Positions 31,290-42,065 of a stretch of 64,000 nt of DNA are shown one piece after another. The DNA is from Dromiciops gliroides (Eukaryota > Chordata > Mammalia > Microbiotheria > Microbiotheriidae), in the NCBI RefSeq assembly GCF_019393635.1, contig NC_057866.1, positions 165,996,403 to 166,060,402 of the forward strand, read 5' to 3'. The translations under genes were made by a program, and so were the position numbers. The notes under the pieces were generated by a model. It worked only from the letters and a program-made list of their open reading frames with translations, did not search any database and was not told the DNA's origin. Each line of letters opens with the position of its first letter. The first letter of the stretch is position 1.

Positions 31290-31455
31290 TTTCAGTTTAA
31301 CAAGCATTGATTGAGCTTCTGAGTTCCTATGTGTATGTACACCATGGGGCTGGGCAGTGGGAATACACAGACAAAAATGAAAGTCCCTTTTTGAAGGAGC
31401 GTGATTTCTATTGAGGGATATAACATTTACACAGATAAGGAAGCACAAGATAGTT
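31290..31455 (-). repeat. L2 LINE fragment, antisense
   Basis: TTAACAAGCATTGATTGAGC and TATTGAGGGATATAACATTTAC; diverged. Confidence 0.5.
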
Positions 31456-31640
31456 CAAATAGGGAGGTATGGTACATAGTCCCGGATTTGGAGTCAGAAG
31501 ACCCGGATTCAAATCTTGGCTGTGCTGTTTATTCCCTGGGTGACCTACAGCAAGCATCTTCTCTTTTCTAGGCCTGTTTCCTTATCTGTAACATTAGGAG
31601 ATTGAACTAGATTATTTCTAAGGTCCCCTCTAGCTTTTTT
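31456..31640 (+). repeat. MIR/CORE-SINE
   Basis: GGAGTCAGAAGACCCGGATTC, GTAACATTAGGAGATTGAAC, AAGGTCCCCTCTAGC, with a T-run. Confidence 0.65.
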
Positions 31641-31698
31641 TTTTTTTTTTAACTCTCAGATTCTATGATTCCGTTAGAAGAGAGATTTGAACCTAGAC

Positions 31699-31845
31699 TT
31701 TTTTTTTTAAGTGAGGCAATTGGAGTTAAGTGACTTGCCCAGGGTCACACAGCTAGTAAGTGTTAAGTGTCTGAGGCTGGATTTGAACTCAGGTACTCCT
31801 GACTCCAGGGCTGGTGCTCTATCCACTGCGGCATCTAGTTGTGCC
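31699..31845 (-). repeat. WSINE1-like SINE
   Basis: Complete antisense copy with a degenerate head end (GCATCTAGTTGTGCCC). Confidence 0.87.
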
Positions 31846-32165
31846 CCCCTCTAGCTTTTAATCCTACAAAATCTCTAATGCCTAGATAAGGCTTCTGAGC
31901 TCTCCTAACCATTTAGGATACCCTGACCAAAAGAGAATAGAAAATAGCTTTATAAAATTCTGTCCTCCTCCTGAAAAGATTTAAGATGATTTAAATTCTG
32001 TCCTTATCTTTATAACTCAAAGCAGGGTTTTCCTAGGCCAGGTGTGCCTAAAGGTAGATTGTTAATCCTATCCCCCATCGAAATACTAGTGAATATATGA
32101 AGTTATATTGGAAGATTGCTGAGCAAGGTAACTTTTCATATCCTCCCTGAGCAGATGAGATCAGG

Positions 32166-32405
32166 ATGTTGTTCAGTCATTTCAGTTGCATCTGACTCTT
32201 TGTAACCCCATTTGGGGTTTTCTTGGCAGAGATACTGGAGTGGTTTGCCATTTTCTTCTCTGGCTCATTTTACAGATGAGGAAACAGAGGCAAACTGGGT
32301 TAAGTGACTTGTCCAGGGTCACAGCTTGTAAGTATATGAGGCTGGATTTGAATTCAGAATGAGGAGTCTTCCTGGTTCCAGGCTGGCTGCTCTATCCCCT
32401 GAATA
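32166..32405 (-). repeat. Long marsupial tRNA-SINE
   Basis: TGTTGTTCAGTCATTTCAG through GAGGAAACAGAGGCAAAC to a degenerate head. Confidence 0.85.
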
Positions 32406-32569
32406 GGGCTAGTATTTTTGAAGCCCATTTCTTTGAGTGTGTATTAATTAGTAATTAGTTTTTTAATTCAGTGGAATTCGGCACAGCCCAACCAGTGACT
32501 GTAGTTATAATTTACACACATACGTCACTCACTGTGATGTGATTTCATCTATGTAGGGAATTTGGGCAA

Positions 32570-32730
32570 TGGAAACTCTCTCTACCAAAGTAGTTAGCAA
32601 CTCATAAAAGTATCTGGGGCACTGAAAGGTTAGGAAGCCTCCTAGTGGCTAGCCTGTGTGTGTCAGGAGTGGGATTTGAACTCAGGTCTTCTTGACTTGA
32701 TAATGATCCTTTATTTACTAATCACATTGC
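32570..32730 (-). repeat. MIR-like fragment, antisense
   Basis: Only the GTGGGATTTGAACTCAGGTC part is clear. Confidence 0.4.
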
Positions 32731-32834
32731 TTTATCTGGATTAATAATAATAACAATTAGAATACCTCACATTTCTACAGCACAAGACTTCCAATGAACT
32801 GTCTTAATGAGGTAAGTTGTACAAATACAGTGTA

Positions 32835-32937
32835 GTGTATTGGACAAAAGTTCTGGACTTGGAGTCAGCAGAAATCTGGAAATCCGGGTTACAGTGACTA
32901 CAACTGTGATGGTGGTGGTGGTGGTGGTGGTGGTGGT

Positions 32938-32995
<58 letters not shown>

Positions 32996-33005
32996 GGAGA
33001 GAGAA

Positions 33006-33039
<34 letters not shown>

Positions 33040-33085
33040 CATGGCCAAATTGTTTCATCTCCCTGAGAATCAGTTTCTTTATTTA
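32835..33085 (+). repeat. MIR/CORE-SINE carrying a compound microsatellite
   Basis: The SINE head (GTAGTGTATTGGACAAAAG ... CTTGGAGTCAGC) and end (ATGGCCAAATTGTTTCATC) are separated by about 130 bases of simple repeat: GGT units (32908-32940), GT (32940-32987), GA and GACA (32988-33039). Confidence 0.65.
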
Positions 33086-33179
33086 AAAATGAGTATAATG
33101 TTACTGGTAATACCTACAGGTGGTTGTGAAAGAGGGGTTTGCCACAGCCAGCTTGTACGAGTTCTGGAGAGAAGGTCAT

Positions 33180-33340
33180 TAAACATTTACTAGCCTACCT
33201 CAGTTGTGAAGATTAAGTGAGATAGTGTACTCAAAAAGTGCTTTGTGAATTTTAAAGTGTTATATAAATGTCAGCCATTTCCATTGTACCGTTGTGCAGA
33301 AGAAACTGAGACTCAAGTCAAGTGACTTGGCCAGGGTTGC
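33180..33340 (-). repeat. MIR-like fragment
   Basis: GAAGATTAAGTGAGATAGTG and AAAGTGTTATATAAATGTCAG recall the CORE-SINE 3' module. Orientation is uncertain. Confidence 0.4.
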
Positions 33341-33344
33341 TAGA

Positions 33345-33750
33345 TTTTGTTGTTCTGGACTTGTAATTACATGGAGATATTTATAGGAGTGTGTTGGATA
33401 CAGGTGGAACTTGTTCGGATGAGCTGGTAGTTAAGTTTTCAATGGGAGCATTTACACCTTGGAAATGGACAAATTCTATAAATTAGGGCTTTGTTTATTA
33501 TTTGGTTAATTTTCTAGACTTAAACGTGATGGAGAAAATGTTAATGATGCTCTTAAAAGTGGGTGTGTTCACTTTTTTTTGGGGGGGGTCTGATTGTTAA
33601 ACATTTACTAGCACACACCCCGAGTTGTATGTCAACTCTTTCCAACTGATGCAGGGCAGCATCTCCTATATAAGTTATAATCTTAGCTGCCTGGAAGTTA
33701 AGTGGCATTCTCATGGTAACACAGATGTAGACTTTAAAGATTCTGAATTC
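33345..33750. other. Unclassified sequence
   Basis: No feature supported. Confidence 0.3.
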
Positions 33751-33754
33751 AATT

Positions 33755-33935
33755 AATGTTATTATGTGTATATATAACCTATATCAGATTACCTGCTGTC
33801 TAGGGAAGGGGGGAGGGAGGGGAGGGAGGGAGAAAAATCTGAAATTGGAAAGCTTGTATAAACAAAAGTTGAGAACTATCTTTACATGTAACGGAAAAAA
33901 ATAAAATACTTTATTAATTAAAATTAAAAAAAAAA
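33755..33935 (+). repeat. L1 3' terminus
   Basis: TAACCTATATCAGATTACCTGC, a GGGAGGGA block and CTTTACATGTAACGGAAAA with an AATAAA and A tail. Only the last ~180 bp of an L1 are present, so it is severely 5'-truncated. Confidence 0.8.
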
Positions 33936-34078
33936 AGATCCTGAATTCAGGGCTGGCCACTCTGTCCCCTGTACCACATTACTACTCTGATAGCATCCTT
34001 CCCAAGTTTTCTTTTTCAAGGATTTTTCCACTCCCAGTCCCGATCTATTTTATATTTTCTTTTAAAAAATGTGGTGAA

Positions 34079-34220
34079 GGGGCAGCTAGGTGGCACAGTG
34101 GATAGAGTACCGGCCCTGGAGTCAGGAGGACCTGAGTTCAAATCCGGCCTCAGACACTTAACACTTACTAGCTGTGTGACCCTGGGCAAGTCACTTAACC
34201 CCAATTACCTCACTAAAAAA
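34079..34220 (+). repeat. WSINE1-like SINE with 14-bp target duplication
   Basis: AAAAAATGTGGTGA precedes and follows a near-consensus copy, suggesting a relatively young insertion. Confidence 0.92.
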
Positions 34221-34410
34221 ATGTGGTGAGATTTTATGTTTTCTTCCCTTTATCCTCATCTTAGAAAGATTTTAGGGTCCATATTTAGATAAACAATTAT
34301 TCCGAAGGAAGCACTATGGCTTGTCAGAGAAGTATTGTTCATCAAACCTAGGTTTCCCTGGGAGAACCCTAAGCTATCACTTTTTAAAACTTTAAAACTT
34401 TAAAATTTTT

Positions 34411-34556
34411 TTTGTTTTTTGGTGGGGCAATGAGGGTTAAGTGACTTGTCCAGGTCACAGAGCTAGTAAGTGTCAAGTGTCTGAGGCCAGACTTGAACTC
34501 AGGTCCTCCTGAATCCAGGGCCTGTGCTTTATCCACTGTGCCACCTAGCTGTCCCC
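34411..34556 (-). repeat. WSINE1-like SINE
   Basis: Complete antisense copy with a T-rich tail, followed by a second T-run at 34570-34584. Confidence 0.88.
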
Positions 34557-34759
34557 TTCCCCTCCCGTTTTTTTTTTTTTTTTTAACTTTTAACGCATAT
34601 GTCTCATAGTCACACAACTATGTCCTGTTTCATGATGGAATTCAAACCCAGGACTTCCTGATTCTGGGTTCAGCACTCTATACCTCTGTATTTAACTGTT
34701 CTTCAGGAATCCCTTAAAAATATCCTTTTACATTTACCTGATTCCTGCTTCATTTTTTT

Positions 34760-34825
34760 GTGTTTTAGATGCCAGCATAATGCCTGGTGCATAGTAGGTG
34801 CTTAATAGATAATCTTTTGGTTGGT
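34760..34825 (+). repeat. L2 LINE 3' end
   Basis: AATGCCTGGTGCATAGTAGG and TGCTTAATAGAT. Confidence 0.65.
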
Positions 34826-35086
34826 TGTCAATCAAGTCAACAGGTGTGGCACTGTTGCATTCTCATCTATTTTAGTTTTTATGCTTTCTGAGGTCACATT
34901 GAAAGATTTAGAATCCGGAACTGGAAACAATGATCAACACAAAGACCCTGTCTGCAGGATATGCAAAATTCTGCACCTGTAGTCTCCTGCCTCTCTACTA
35001 AAAGTAGATCTTCCATCATCTGTTCCCTGGGTCAAAGATTGGTTATTGTATGTGTTAGTCTGTCTCTGTCTATCCATTTATTTATG

Positions 35087-35386
35087 GACCTGCATCTCTT
35101 TATCTCATTCACTCTGGATATTCACTGGCCACTCATGGGCCCAATTCCACTGATGATTGACCCAGAAGGTTTAACCTGCTCTCTTTCTAACCTGGGTTGC
35201 TTTGCTCTTCCTTAAGTAGCCTGATTGCTTCCTGCTCTTAGGGACTCACTGCAGGCACCAGACTTAGTACACACACACCTGATTGGCTTAGCCTTCCTGC
35301 AGGCCAGAAGTCCTGAGCCCATGTGATCCTTCAGCTTCAGCCTCCCCAGTAGAAGGGATTATAGGTGTGTGCCACCATGTGTGGCC
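35087..35386 (-). pseudogene. 7SL (SRP) RNA-derived retrocopy B, full length
   Basis: On the minus strand it starts near GGCCACACATGGTGGCAC and runs CACACCTATAATCCC, GGGGAGGCTGAAGC, GCTAAGCCAATCAGGTGTG, TACTAAGTCTGG, CCCAGGTTAGAAAG, GAGCAGGTTAAACC and ATCAGTGGAATTGG to a GAGATGCAGGTC end. Both Alu and S domains are present, and the 300-bp length equals that of 7SL RNA. Divergence and lost CpGs indicate an inactive copy. No clear A tail or target duplication was found, so retroposition is inferred from copies A and C. Confidence 0.8.
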
Positions 35387-35438
35387 ATTAGGCTCATTTT
35401 TTAACTCATCTCTCTTTTAATATTGTTTTTATTTATAT

Positions 35439-35600
35439 ATATTTTTTGTTTGTTTTGGGGTTTTTTGCAGGGCAATGAAGGTTAAGTGATTTTCCCAAGG
35501 TCACACAGCTAGTAAGTGTCAAGTGTCTGAGTCTGGATTTGAACTCAGGTCTTTCTGAATCCAGGGCTGGTGCTTTATCCACTGTGCCGCCTAGCTGCCC
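35439..35600 (-). repeat. WSINE1-like SINE with perfect 15-bp target duplication
   Basis: TGTTTTTATTTATAT at 35424-35438 and 35601-35615. Confidence 0.93.
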
Positions 35601-35615
35601 TGTTTTTATTTATAT

Positions 35616-35700
35616 TGGGATAATCTTTTATCCCCAGCATCTAGCACAGGCTCTAGTTAATTGGTTAATAAATGATTTTTGGATTGCATTGAATTCAATA
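35616..35700 (+). repeat. L2 LINE 3' end
   Basis: TTTATCCCCAGCATCTAGCAC, then GGTTAATAAATGATTTTTGG. Confidence 0.65.
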
Positions 35701-36135
35701 TTTATAGCTCTGCTTTCTTTTCATTAATTCTTATATTTTCCCATGTTTATTTCCTAGGACATTCACATAATTAATTTTTTTTTAAAGAAAAAGGAAAAGT
35801 TGACTACATGTTTTTCATACAGTTTTAATATTGTTAAGACCCAGGCTTATAGTAAAAACTGTTGTTATCATAAAGGTGTGGTTTAAAAATATACACCCAG
35901 CAGGTATCTTGAGGACAAAAGCAGCTGCCTTCACAGCTGGTAAATAGATTCACTGGGAATTCACTGGGAAATGACTACAGTTAGTTCCTTCTGTGGTCAT
36001 TCGAGGAGATTCTTAGCTTCTGTTCCTGAAGCATTCTTTTAGATATCCAGTTGTCCTTCTGATTACAAAAGAGAAGTACCTCTTTGAGAAAGGAGCGTGG
36101 TGGTTCCCTTAATGAGCTGCAGCACAGGACATACA
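35701..36135. other. Unclassified sequence
   Basis: No recognised repeat or exon; AATTCACTGGG is doubled near 35955-35970. Confidence 0.3.
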
Positions 36136-36139
36136 TAGT

Positions 36140-36310
36140 AGGGAGCTGAGTTTGAATATTGCCTTTGACGCTAGCTAGGTGACCATGGGCACCTCTGGAA
36201 ACTTCAGTTTCCTCACCTACAAAATGGGTATGGTAATATTTACAATACTCAGTGCATAGAGTTTTTTGTGAGGAAAATACTTTGTAGATCTTAAAGTGAT
36301 ATACACATAT
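36140..36310 (+). repeat. MIR/CORE-SINE
   Basis: GAGCTGAGTTTGAATATTGCC, TCACCTACAAAATGGGTATGG and AAATACTTTGTAGATC. Confidence 0.55.
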
Positions 36311-36469
36311 GAGTTGTTGTTTATTGGTGTAGATATGCATGTATTTGGTGCTGAGAACTCTACATTCCTCCACTTAATTCAGGTATTTGCTATTATTTCC
36401 TAGGTGCAACAGGGCTTAGGGGCAACCACCCTTCTTGCAAATATATATATAATATTGGCATTGCCATAA

Positions 36470-36640
36470 TGGTATTTTAGGGTTTAGCAAGACTTTGGAG
36501 AGCATCTAGCCTTACTCCACTGTACAGGTGCAAAAATCGAGATGTAGAGGTGGTGACTCACCCAGATTCCATAACTAGCCAATGTGAAAAATAGAATCCC
36601 TGTGTGCATTGAAGGAAGATGGCATGCTTAATCCACTTCA
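36470..36640 (-). repeat. MIR-like SINE, antisense
   Basis: GAGAGCATCTAGCCTTACTCC, GACTCACCCAGATTCC; diverged. Confidence 0.45.
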
Positions 36641-36644
36641 GAGG

Positions 36645-36800
36645 CCATTAGATTTAAAGTCAAAAGACCTACATTCAAACCCCAGCTTCGCTGACTACTA
36701 GTTAACCTTGGGTAGGTAATTTTACTTCCCTGGGCCTCAGTTTCCATATATTAAAATGAGGGGGTTGGACTTTCTTCCAGCCCTAAGCCTTTGATTCTAA
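36645..36800 (+). repeat. MIR/CORE-SINE
   Basis: AAGTCAAAAGACCTACATTC, GGTTGGACTTTCTTCCAGCC. Confidence 0.6.
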
Positions 36801-37094
36801 GAAAACAACCTGTAGCACTACTGTGCTGAAAATTGAAACACAGTCAACTTTGTTTTGTTGCTGCAAAGCTTTTACATTTGCAAATAATGGGGTTTTCATT
36901 GTCTTTAAAATTAGAAATACTCCAGCTGGTCCAGGTCACCTCCACGGGTGCACACACACTGATCAATAGGCACATGCATATGCTCTGTGCCATTGTATTC
37001 ATATGTAACCATTGACACGTTACAGGCTGGCTGCTTTTCTGTAATTACAGTGTTTCTTCTGCCTGAGATTCTTTGTCCTTTATAAAAGTCCTTT

Positions 37095-37510
37095 TGAAAT
37101 TTTTTTTACAATTTTGTTTTTAATTTATGGAATAAAACAAACATTTCCATAACATAGTACAATAAAAAAGATGATTGCACACAAAACTTCAAATCTACTA
37201 TGCCACAACTTGCTATTCCTTTCAAATATGCAACAAAATTATGCAAATTTCTTTTTTTTCTTCCCTCCTCCCCCACATCTCCCCATGGCTACCATTGACA
37301 CAAAAAGTTTTTTAAAACAGTTTTTAAAATTCTTTATATGTCACCTTTATTTCCCATAATATCTTCTCTCTCTCTCATGCCCCAAGATATCCCTTGTAAG
37401 ATTTTAAAGAAGAACAAAGCTAACCAAAGCTAACTAATCACATTAGCCAAACACATCTGATCACATAGACAGTGTTCCACACCCATATTCCCCGCCTCTG
37501 CAAAGAAGGA
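37095..37510 (-). repeat. L1 3'-UTR-like segment, antisense
   Basis: ATGGAATAAAACAAACATTTCC, TAACATAGTACAATAAAAAAG and the AACAAAGCTAACCAAAGC block; a related block appears at 41600-41650. Family named by resemblance only. Confidence 0.5.
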
Positions 37511-37514
37511 AGGG

Positions 37515-38150
37515 TGGTGTGTTTTCTCATCTCTTCTCTTGGTTAAGTTTTATCTGACCCAGAATTTTATTGCAGCTCTGTTTGCTGACATATTAAAATG
37601 GGATATTTCATTGGCTTACGGTGACGATAGCATGTGAATGGAAATCACTGTGCTTCTGGAAATTCCAGGCCATAGGTTAGTAGAAATAGTATTAGAGAAA
37701 CATGGAATACCTTTACTCTTCCTCTGTCTTTAGTGTTTTATAGTTGTTATGTATATTTATACCAGCTTACGCCTCTGTGTTTGTAGCATTACTTTGAATG
37801 AAGTGGAAGCACTATAGTCGAAATGGGGGAACTGAGATAGAAATGATTTTTGATGGTAACCATGATCCTGAAAAGTTATGTGTTAGTTGAATAATTGCTC
37901 TTGTGTGTCTCTGCATAGAGTAAACCTGTGGTGAATCCTTTGGTGATATGAATAATTTATCTGTTTGGTAAATTTGGTTTTCATATAATTAGGTCATTTG
38001 AAAATGGAGTACACCTTTACCTTAAGGGAAATAACTGATACATTTATCGATGAGACAGAGAACTCATGAATTTAGTGTGTAATATGAATTAATGAATCAT
38101 TAACAAATTTGTGGATTCATTTGACTAGAATAAATTAGACTTATAGAATT
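37515..38150. promoter_or_regulatory. Repeat-free AT-rich segment, possible conserved element
   Basis: About 630 bp without a recognised repeat inside a repeat-dense area, with many TAAT/ATTA motifs (TTAATGAATCATTAA near 38090). Regulatory role is inferred only. Confidence 0.25.
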
Positions 38151-38698
38151 GTAAGAATTTAGAGCCCTCAGGGACTTTACTTTTAAATGTTTTATGCCAG
38201 CCTTTTCTTGATATTCTCCTCCCCCACACCCCCATGCATTCTTAGTTGTAACAAAGAAAAAAGTGAAGCAAAGCTAAGGGACACAGAGATCTCCTGTGAC
38301 AGCATACACACCACTGTGCTCTTGTAGTCTCCTCCCTTCCCTGGGGAACTTTAGAAGTCATCTCCACATAAGGGAATTGAAGCAAGAGTTTGAGTACCTC
38401 CTTTAAGGTCAGTCACCAAACATTTATGAAGTGCTTCTCTGTGCTATAGAAGCAGAGGTAAAACTGGTCACACAACTAGTTACTGGCAGGGCAGAGACTA
38501 GAATTACGAGCTCCTTCCTCACAATTCCACCCCCCCCTTTTTTTTTCTTATTGTAACTTCAGAGGCCCACCCCTAACTTGAGTAGGTGAAGTTAGTGACA
38601 ATTATGCATTCTAAACTAAGTGGTCATGGTTTAGTTTTACTTTTTTTTTCTTTAAAAATATTTTTATTCTGGGTTTAATGAACACCAATAAGAACTTT
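38151..38698. other. Mixed old repeat fragments
   Basis: TTTATGAAGTGCTTCTCTGTGC (38420-38450) is a MIR/L2 relic. The rest is not assigned. Confidence 0.3.
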
Positions 38699-38817
38699 TT
38701 TTGGGGGGGTGGTGTTGGTGGGGCAATGAGGGTTAAGTGACTTGCCTAGGGTTACACAGCTCTGGTTCTCCTGAATTCAGGGCCTGTGCTTTATCCACTG
38801 TGCCACCTAGCAGCCCC
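38699..38817 (-). repeat. WSINE1-like SINE, internally deleted
   Basis: Jumps from TACACAGCT to CTGGTTCTCC. AGAACTTT flanks both sides. Confidence 0.85.
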
Positions 38818-38964
38818 AGAACTTTAAATTTTTGTTTTTAGTTTTTGTTAATTATTAATTTTGTTGAATGTTATTTTTCAATTCTTCCACCCCCCACACA
38901 CATATTGAAAAGGAAAGAAAAACAAAATCCTTTTAAACAAATATTTGTAGTAAAACCCCCCAAG

Positions 38965-39115
38965 AGGGCAGCTAGATGGAGCAGTGGATAAAGCACTGGC
39001 CCTGAATTCATAAGTATCTGAGTTCAAATCCAGCCTCAGATACTTGACACTTACTAGTGTGACCCTGGGCAAGTCACTTAACCCTCGTTGCCCTGCAAAA
39101 AACCCCAAAAACCAA
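38965..39115 (+). repeat. WSINE1-like SINE
   Basis: Complete with ACCCCAAAAACC tail. Confidence 0.87.
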
Positions 39116-39439
39116 AATCCCCCGAATTCTTCTGGAATTGTGGTTGGTTATTGTGATTAAAAACAAAAACAAAATATTTTTTATCCAAACTAGAACAGAA
39201 AGTGATATTAAGTGAAACTGAGAGTCTCTATTTTATACCTTTTAAAAAAAAGGCCTAAGTATATGCCAAATTCAGCTGTTTAGTTGTATTTTCCTCTGAA
39301 TTTCCTTCTTTCACTTTCTGAACATTTTAAAAATGCTTCAGTGACCCATTTTTGTTTCTTTTCTTTTTGGCAATACTGTCTCTGCCTCCTCTCTGCTTCC
39401 TTGATTCCAAGAAAAACTTAATCCTGTTTTTAACAAATA

Positions 39440-40125
39440 AGCACAGTCCTTTTTGTGGTGGCAAAGAATTAGAAATTGAGGGGATGCCCATCAATTGGGG
39501 AATGGCTGAACAAGTTGTGGTATATGAATGTAATGGAATACTTTTGTGCTGTAAGAAATGATGAGCAGGTGGATTTCAGAAAAACCTGGAAAGACTTACA
39601 TGAACTGATGCTGAGTAAAGTGAGCAGAACTAGGAGAACATTGTACACAGTGTCAACAACATTGTAATGATGATCAACTGTGAAAGACTTAGCTCTTCTC
39701 AGCAGTATAATGATCCAAGACAATTCCAAAGGACTCATGATGGAAAATGCCTTCCACATCCAGGAAAAAACCTATGGAGTCTTAATGCAGATCAAAGTAT
39801 ACTATTTTCACTTTATTTGTTGTTATTTTTTCTTTCCTGTGGTTTTTCCCCCATTTCGTTCTGATTTTCCATTTACAAAATGACTAATATGGAAATATGT
39901 ATAACATGATTGTATATATATATAATATATATACACACATATACACATACAGAGTACATATACACATATACATGCACATACATCTACATATATATCTCCT
40001 ATATCTGATTGCTTGCTGTCTTGGGGATGGGAGAGAAAAATTGGGCACTCAAAGTCTTACAAAAATGAATATTGAAAGCAATCTTTTCATGTAATTGGAA
40101 AATAAAATAAAATACTATCAAAGAG
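39440..40125 (+). repeat. L1 3' end, sense
   Basis: TTGTGGTGGCAAAGAATTAG, ATCAATTGGGGAATGGCTGAAC, GATGCTGAGTAAAGTGAGC, TGATCCAAGACAATTCC, an internal ATAC/TATA-rich stretch (39905-39995), then CTTTTCATGTAATTGGAAAATA. Sense of the block seen antisense at 47750-48842. 5'-truncated. Confidence 0.85.
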
Positions 40126-40214
40126 GGAGGGAAATAAAGAGACAAAAGCCCACAGGAAAAACAAAACAAAACAACAAGTATATAGTCACAGTTTTTTTGG
40201 AGCCAATGAGTTGG

Positions 40215-41000
40215 TCCAGCCTTTCTAGAAAATAGTTTAGAACTATGCCCCACAAGTTAAAGAATAGCATAAAGGAACTGGAAATGAAGGAGGTACTCAT
40301 CTGTTGGAAAATAGCTAAACAAAGCATGGTATATGGTTGTAGTGAAATATTATTATGCTGTATGAAATTATGAAAGATATGGTGGCACAGTGGATAGAGT
40401 GCTGGGCCTGGAGTCAGGCAGATTCCTCTTTCTATGTTCAGATCCAGCCTGACAATTACTAGCTGTGTGCTCTTGGGCAAGTCACTTTATCCCATTTGTT
40501 TCAGTTTCCTCATCTGTAAAATGAGCTGGAGGAGGAAATGGCCAACTACTTCAGTATCTTCGTCAAGAAAACCCCAGATGGGGTCACAAAAAGTCTGACA
40601 TGACTGAAATGACTAAATAACAATAAAAATGGTTTCAGAGAAACCCGGGAAGATGTGTATGAACTGATGAATGAAGTGAATAGAACCAGGAGCACAATTT
40701 ATTCAATGATAACACTGAAACCCAACAACTTTGAAAGCCATAAGGACTTTGGTCAACACAGTGATCATCTACTGATGACGAAGCATGTTACCCACTTTCT
40801 GAAAGTGATAGACTCAGGGTGCAGAATGAGACACTTATTTTATGGATGTGACCAATGTGGGAGTTTATTTTTGCTTGGCTAGGCACATTTGTTACAAGAG
40901 GTTTTTTGTTTTTAGGTTTTTCTTTCTTTCTTTTTTTCTGGAGAAAGGAGGGGTTGGAAAGAATATCAATTTTTGTTAATTGGAAATAAAGTAAAATTTA
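40215..41000 (+). repeat. L1 3' end, sense, split by a long SINE
   Basis: CTATGCCCCACAAGTTAAAG and ATCTGTTGGAAAATAGCTAAAC lead to 40380. After the SINE (40381-40627) it resumes GAGAAACCCGGGAAGATGTG and runs to GTTAATTGGAAATAAAG. Confidence 0.8.
40381..40627 (+). repeat. Long marsupial tRNA-SINE nested in L1
   Basis: GGCACAGTGGATAGAGTGC through ACATGACTGAAATGAC, ending AACAATAAAAATGG. Confidence 0.88.
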
Positions 41001-41159
41001 ATGGAAAAGCAAACAGTCAAGCAAAAGAAATCTACACCTTGGCCGTGTCCAAAAAATGTATTTGTTGTTCTATGTCTTGGGTCGACCACCCCTCTAGTAA
41101 GGAGGAGGCTAGCTGGCTTTATCATTGGAGTCATGGCTTGTCATTGTGGCCTACATTTT

Positions 41160-41303
41160 TTTTTTAAAGTGAGGCAATTGGGGTTAAGTGACTTGCCCAA
41201 GGTCACACAGCTAGTAAGTGTCAAGTGTCTGAGGCCGGATTTGAACTCAGGTCCTCCTGACTCCAGGGCCGGTGCTCTATCCACTGCACCACCTAGCTGC
41301 CCC
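41160..41303 (-). repeat. WSINE1-like SINE with perfect 16-bp target duplication
   Basis: TGTGGCCTACATTTTT lies immediately on both sides. The body is near consensus, so it is probably recent. Confidence 0.93.
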
Positions 41304-41429
41304 TGTGGCCTACATTTTTAAAGCAGAGGTATTAAAAACTGGCTAACTGTAGCTCCTGACACAGGGATCCTTATGCATGGCTTAGTGGCCCCATTTCTAT
41401 TTGAGTTTGACACTACTGTTCTAAGCCAT

Positions 41430-41720
41430 ATACTTGCTTATAAAAAATTAATTTTCATTCACATTTCAAAAATTAACTTTTATTTCATTTTCTGTTCTGA
41501 ATTCTCTCCTTCCCCCTTCTCCTCCATCTTTTTTGTTTCTATGTCACATTCTTTTATAATTATATCCCTTTCTCTCTCCTCCCCTGAGTCATCCCTCATA
41601 ACAAAGATTTAAAAAAGAAAAACAGTTCAGCAAAACCAACCAATCAGCCTATATTGACTATACCTGACATGTACTATTTTATGCCCATAGCCCTCCATTT
41701 CTGCAGTGAAGGGAGTATAG
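41430..41720 (-). repeat. L1 3'-UTR-like segment, antisense
   Basis: CCTCATAACAAAGATTTAAAAAAG and CAGCAAAACCAACCAATCAGC parallel the 37095-37510 block. Confidence 0.45.
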
Positions 41721-41929
41721 TACATTTTTCAATTCCTTCCTCCTCTCACTCTTTGGCTTTGGACTTTATTTACTCAGTTGAAACTGTTCTCCCCCCAAAT
41801 ACCAGTGATCTCTTAATTGTCAAATCTGAAGGCCTTTTCTTTCTTTTTTTTTTTGAAGGCCTTTTCTCAATCTTCATCCTTCCTTGACTTCTCAGCAGTA
41901 TTTGGTACTGTTGACTATTATATATCTAT

Positions 41930-42065
41930 TAGATTGTAAGTTCCTTGAGGACAGGGACTCTTTATTATTTTTTTTTTAATTTTTTTTTTTTTGTATCTCC
42001 AAGCACTTAGTACAGTGTTTGGCACATAGTAGCCATTTAGTGAATGTTTGTTAATTGATTGATTA
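41930..42065 (+). repeat. L2 LINE 3' end
   Basis: TTAGATTGTAAGTTCCTTGAGG, CCAAGCACTTAGTACAGTG, GTTTGTTAATTGATTGATT, with a T-rich interruption. Confidence 0.75.

Noticed and set aside
32767..33193. 84-117-codon frames with long His, Thr or Val runs
   Set aside because: Readings of the GGT/GT/GACA microsatellite.
35087..35386. Primate-type Alu contamination, suggested by the Alu-like CTCAGC(C)TCC...GGGATTA block
   Set aside because: The homology continues through the 7SL S domain that Alu lacks, and copies A and C share it. So it is a native 7SL-derived sequence, not human DNA.
36900..37020. Possible coding exon from the 60-codon frame at 36833-37015
   Set aside because: No splice-site support, no recognisable family, and the length is expected by chance.
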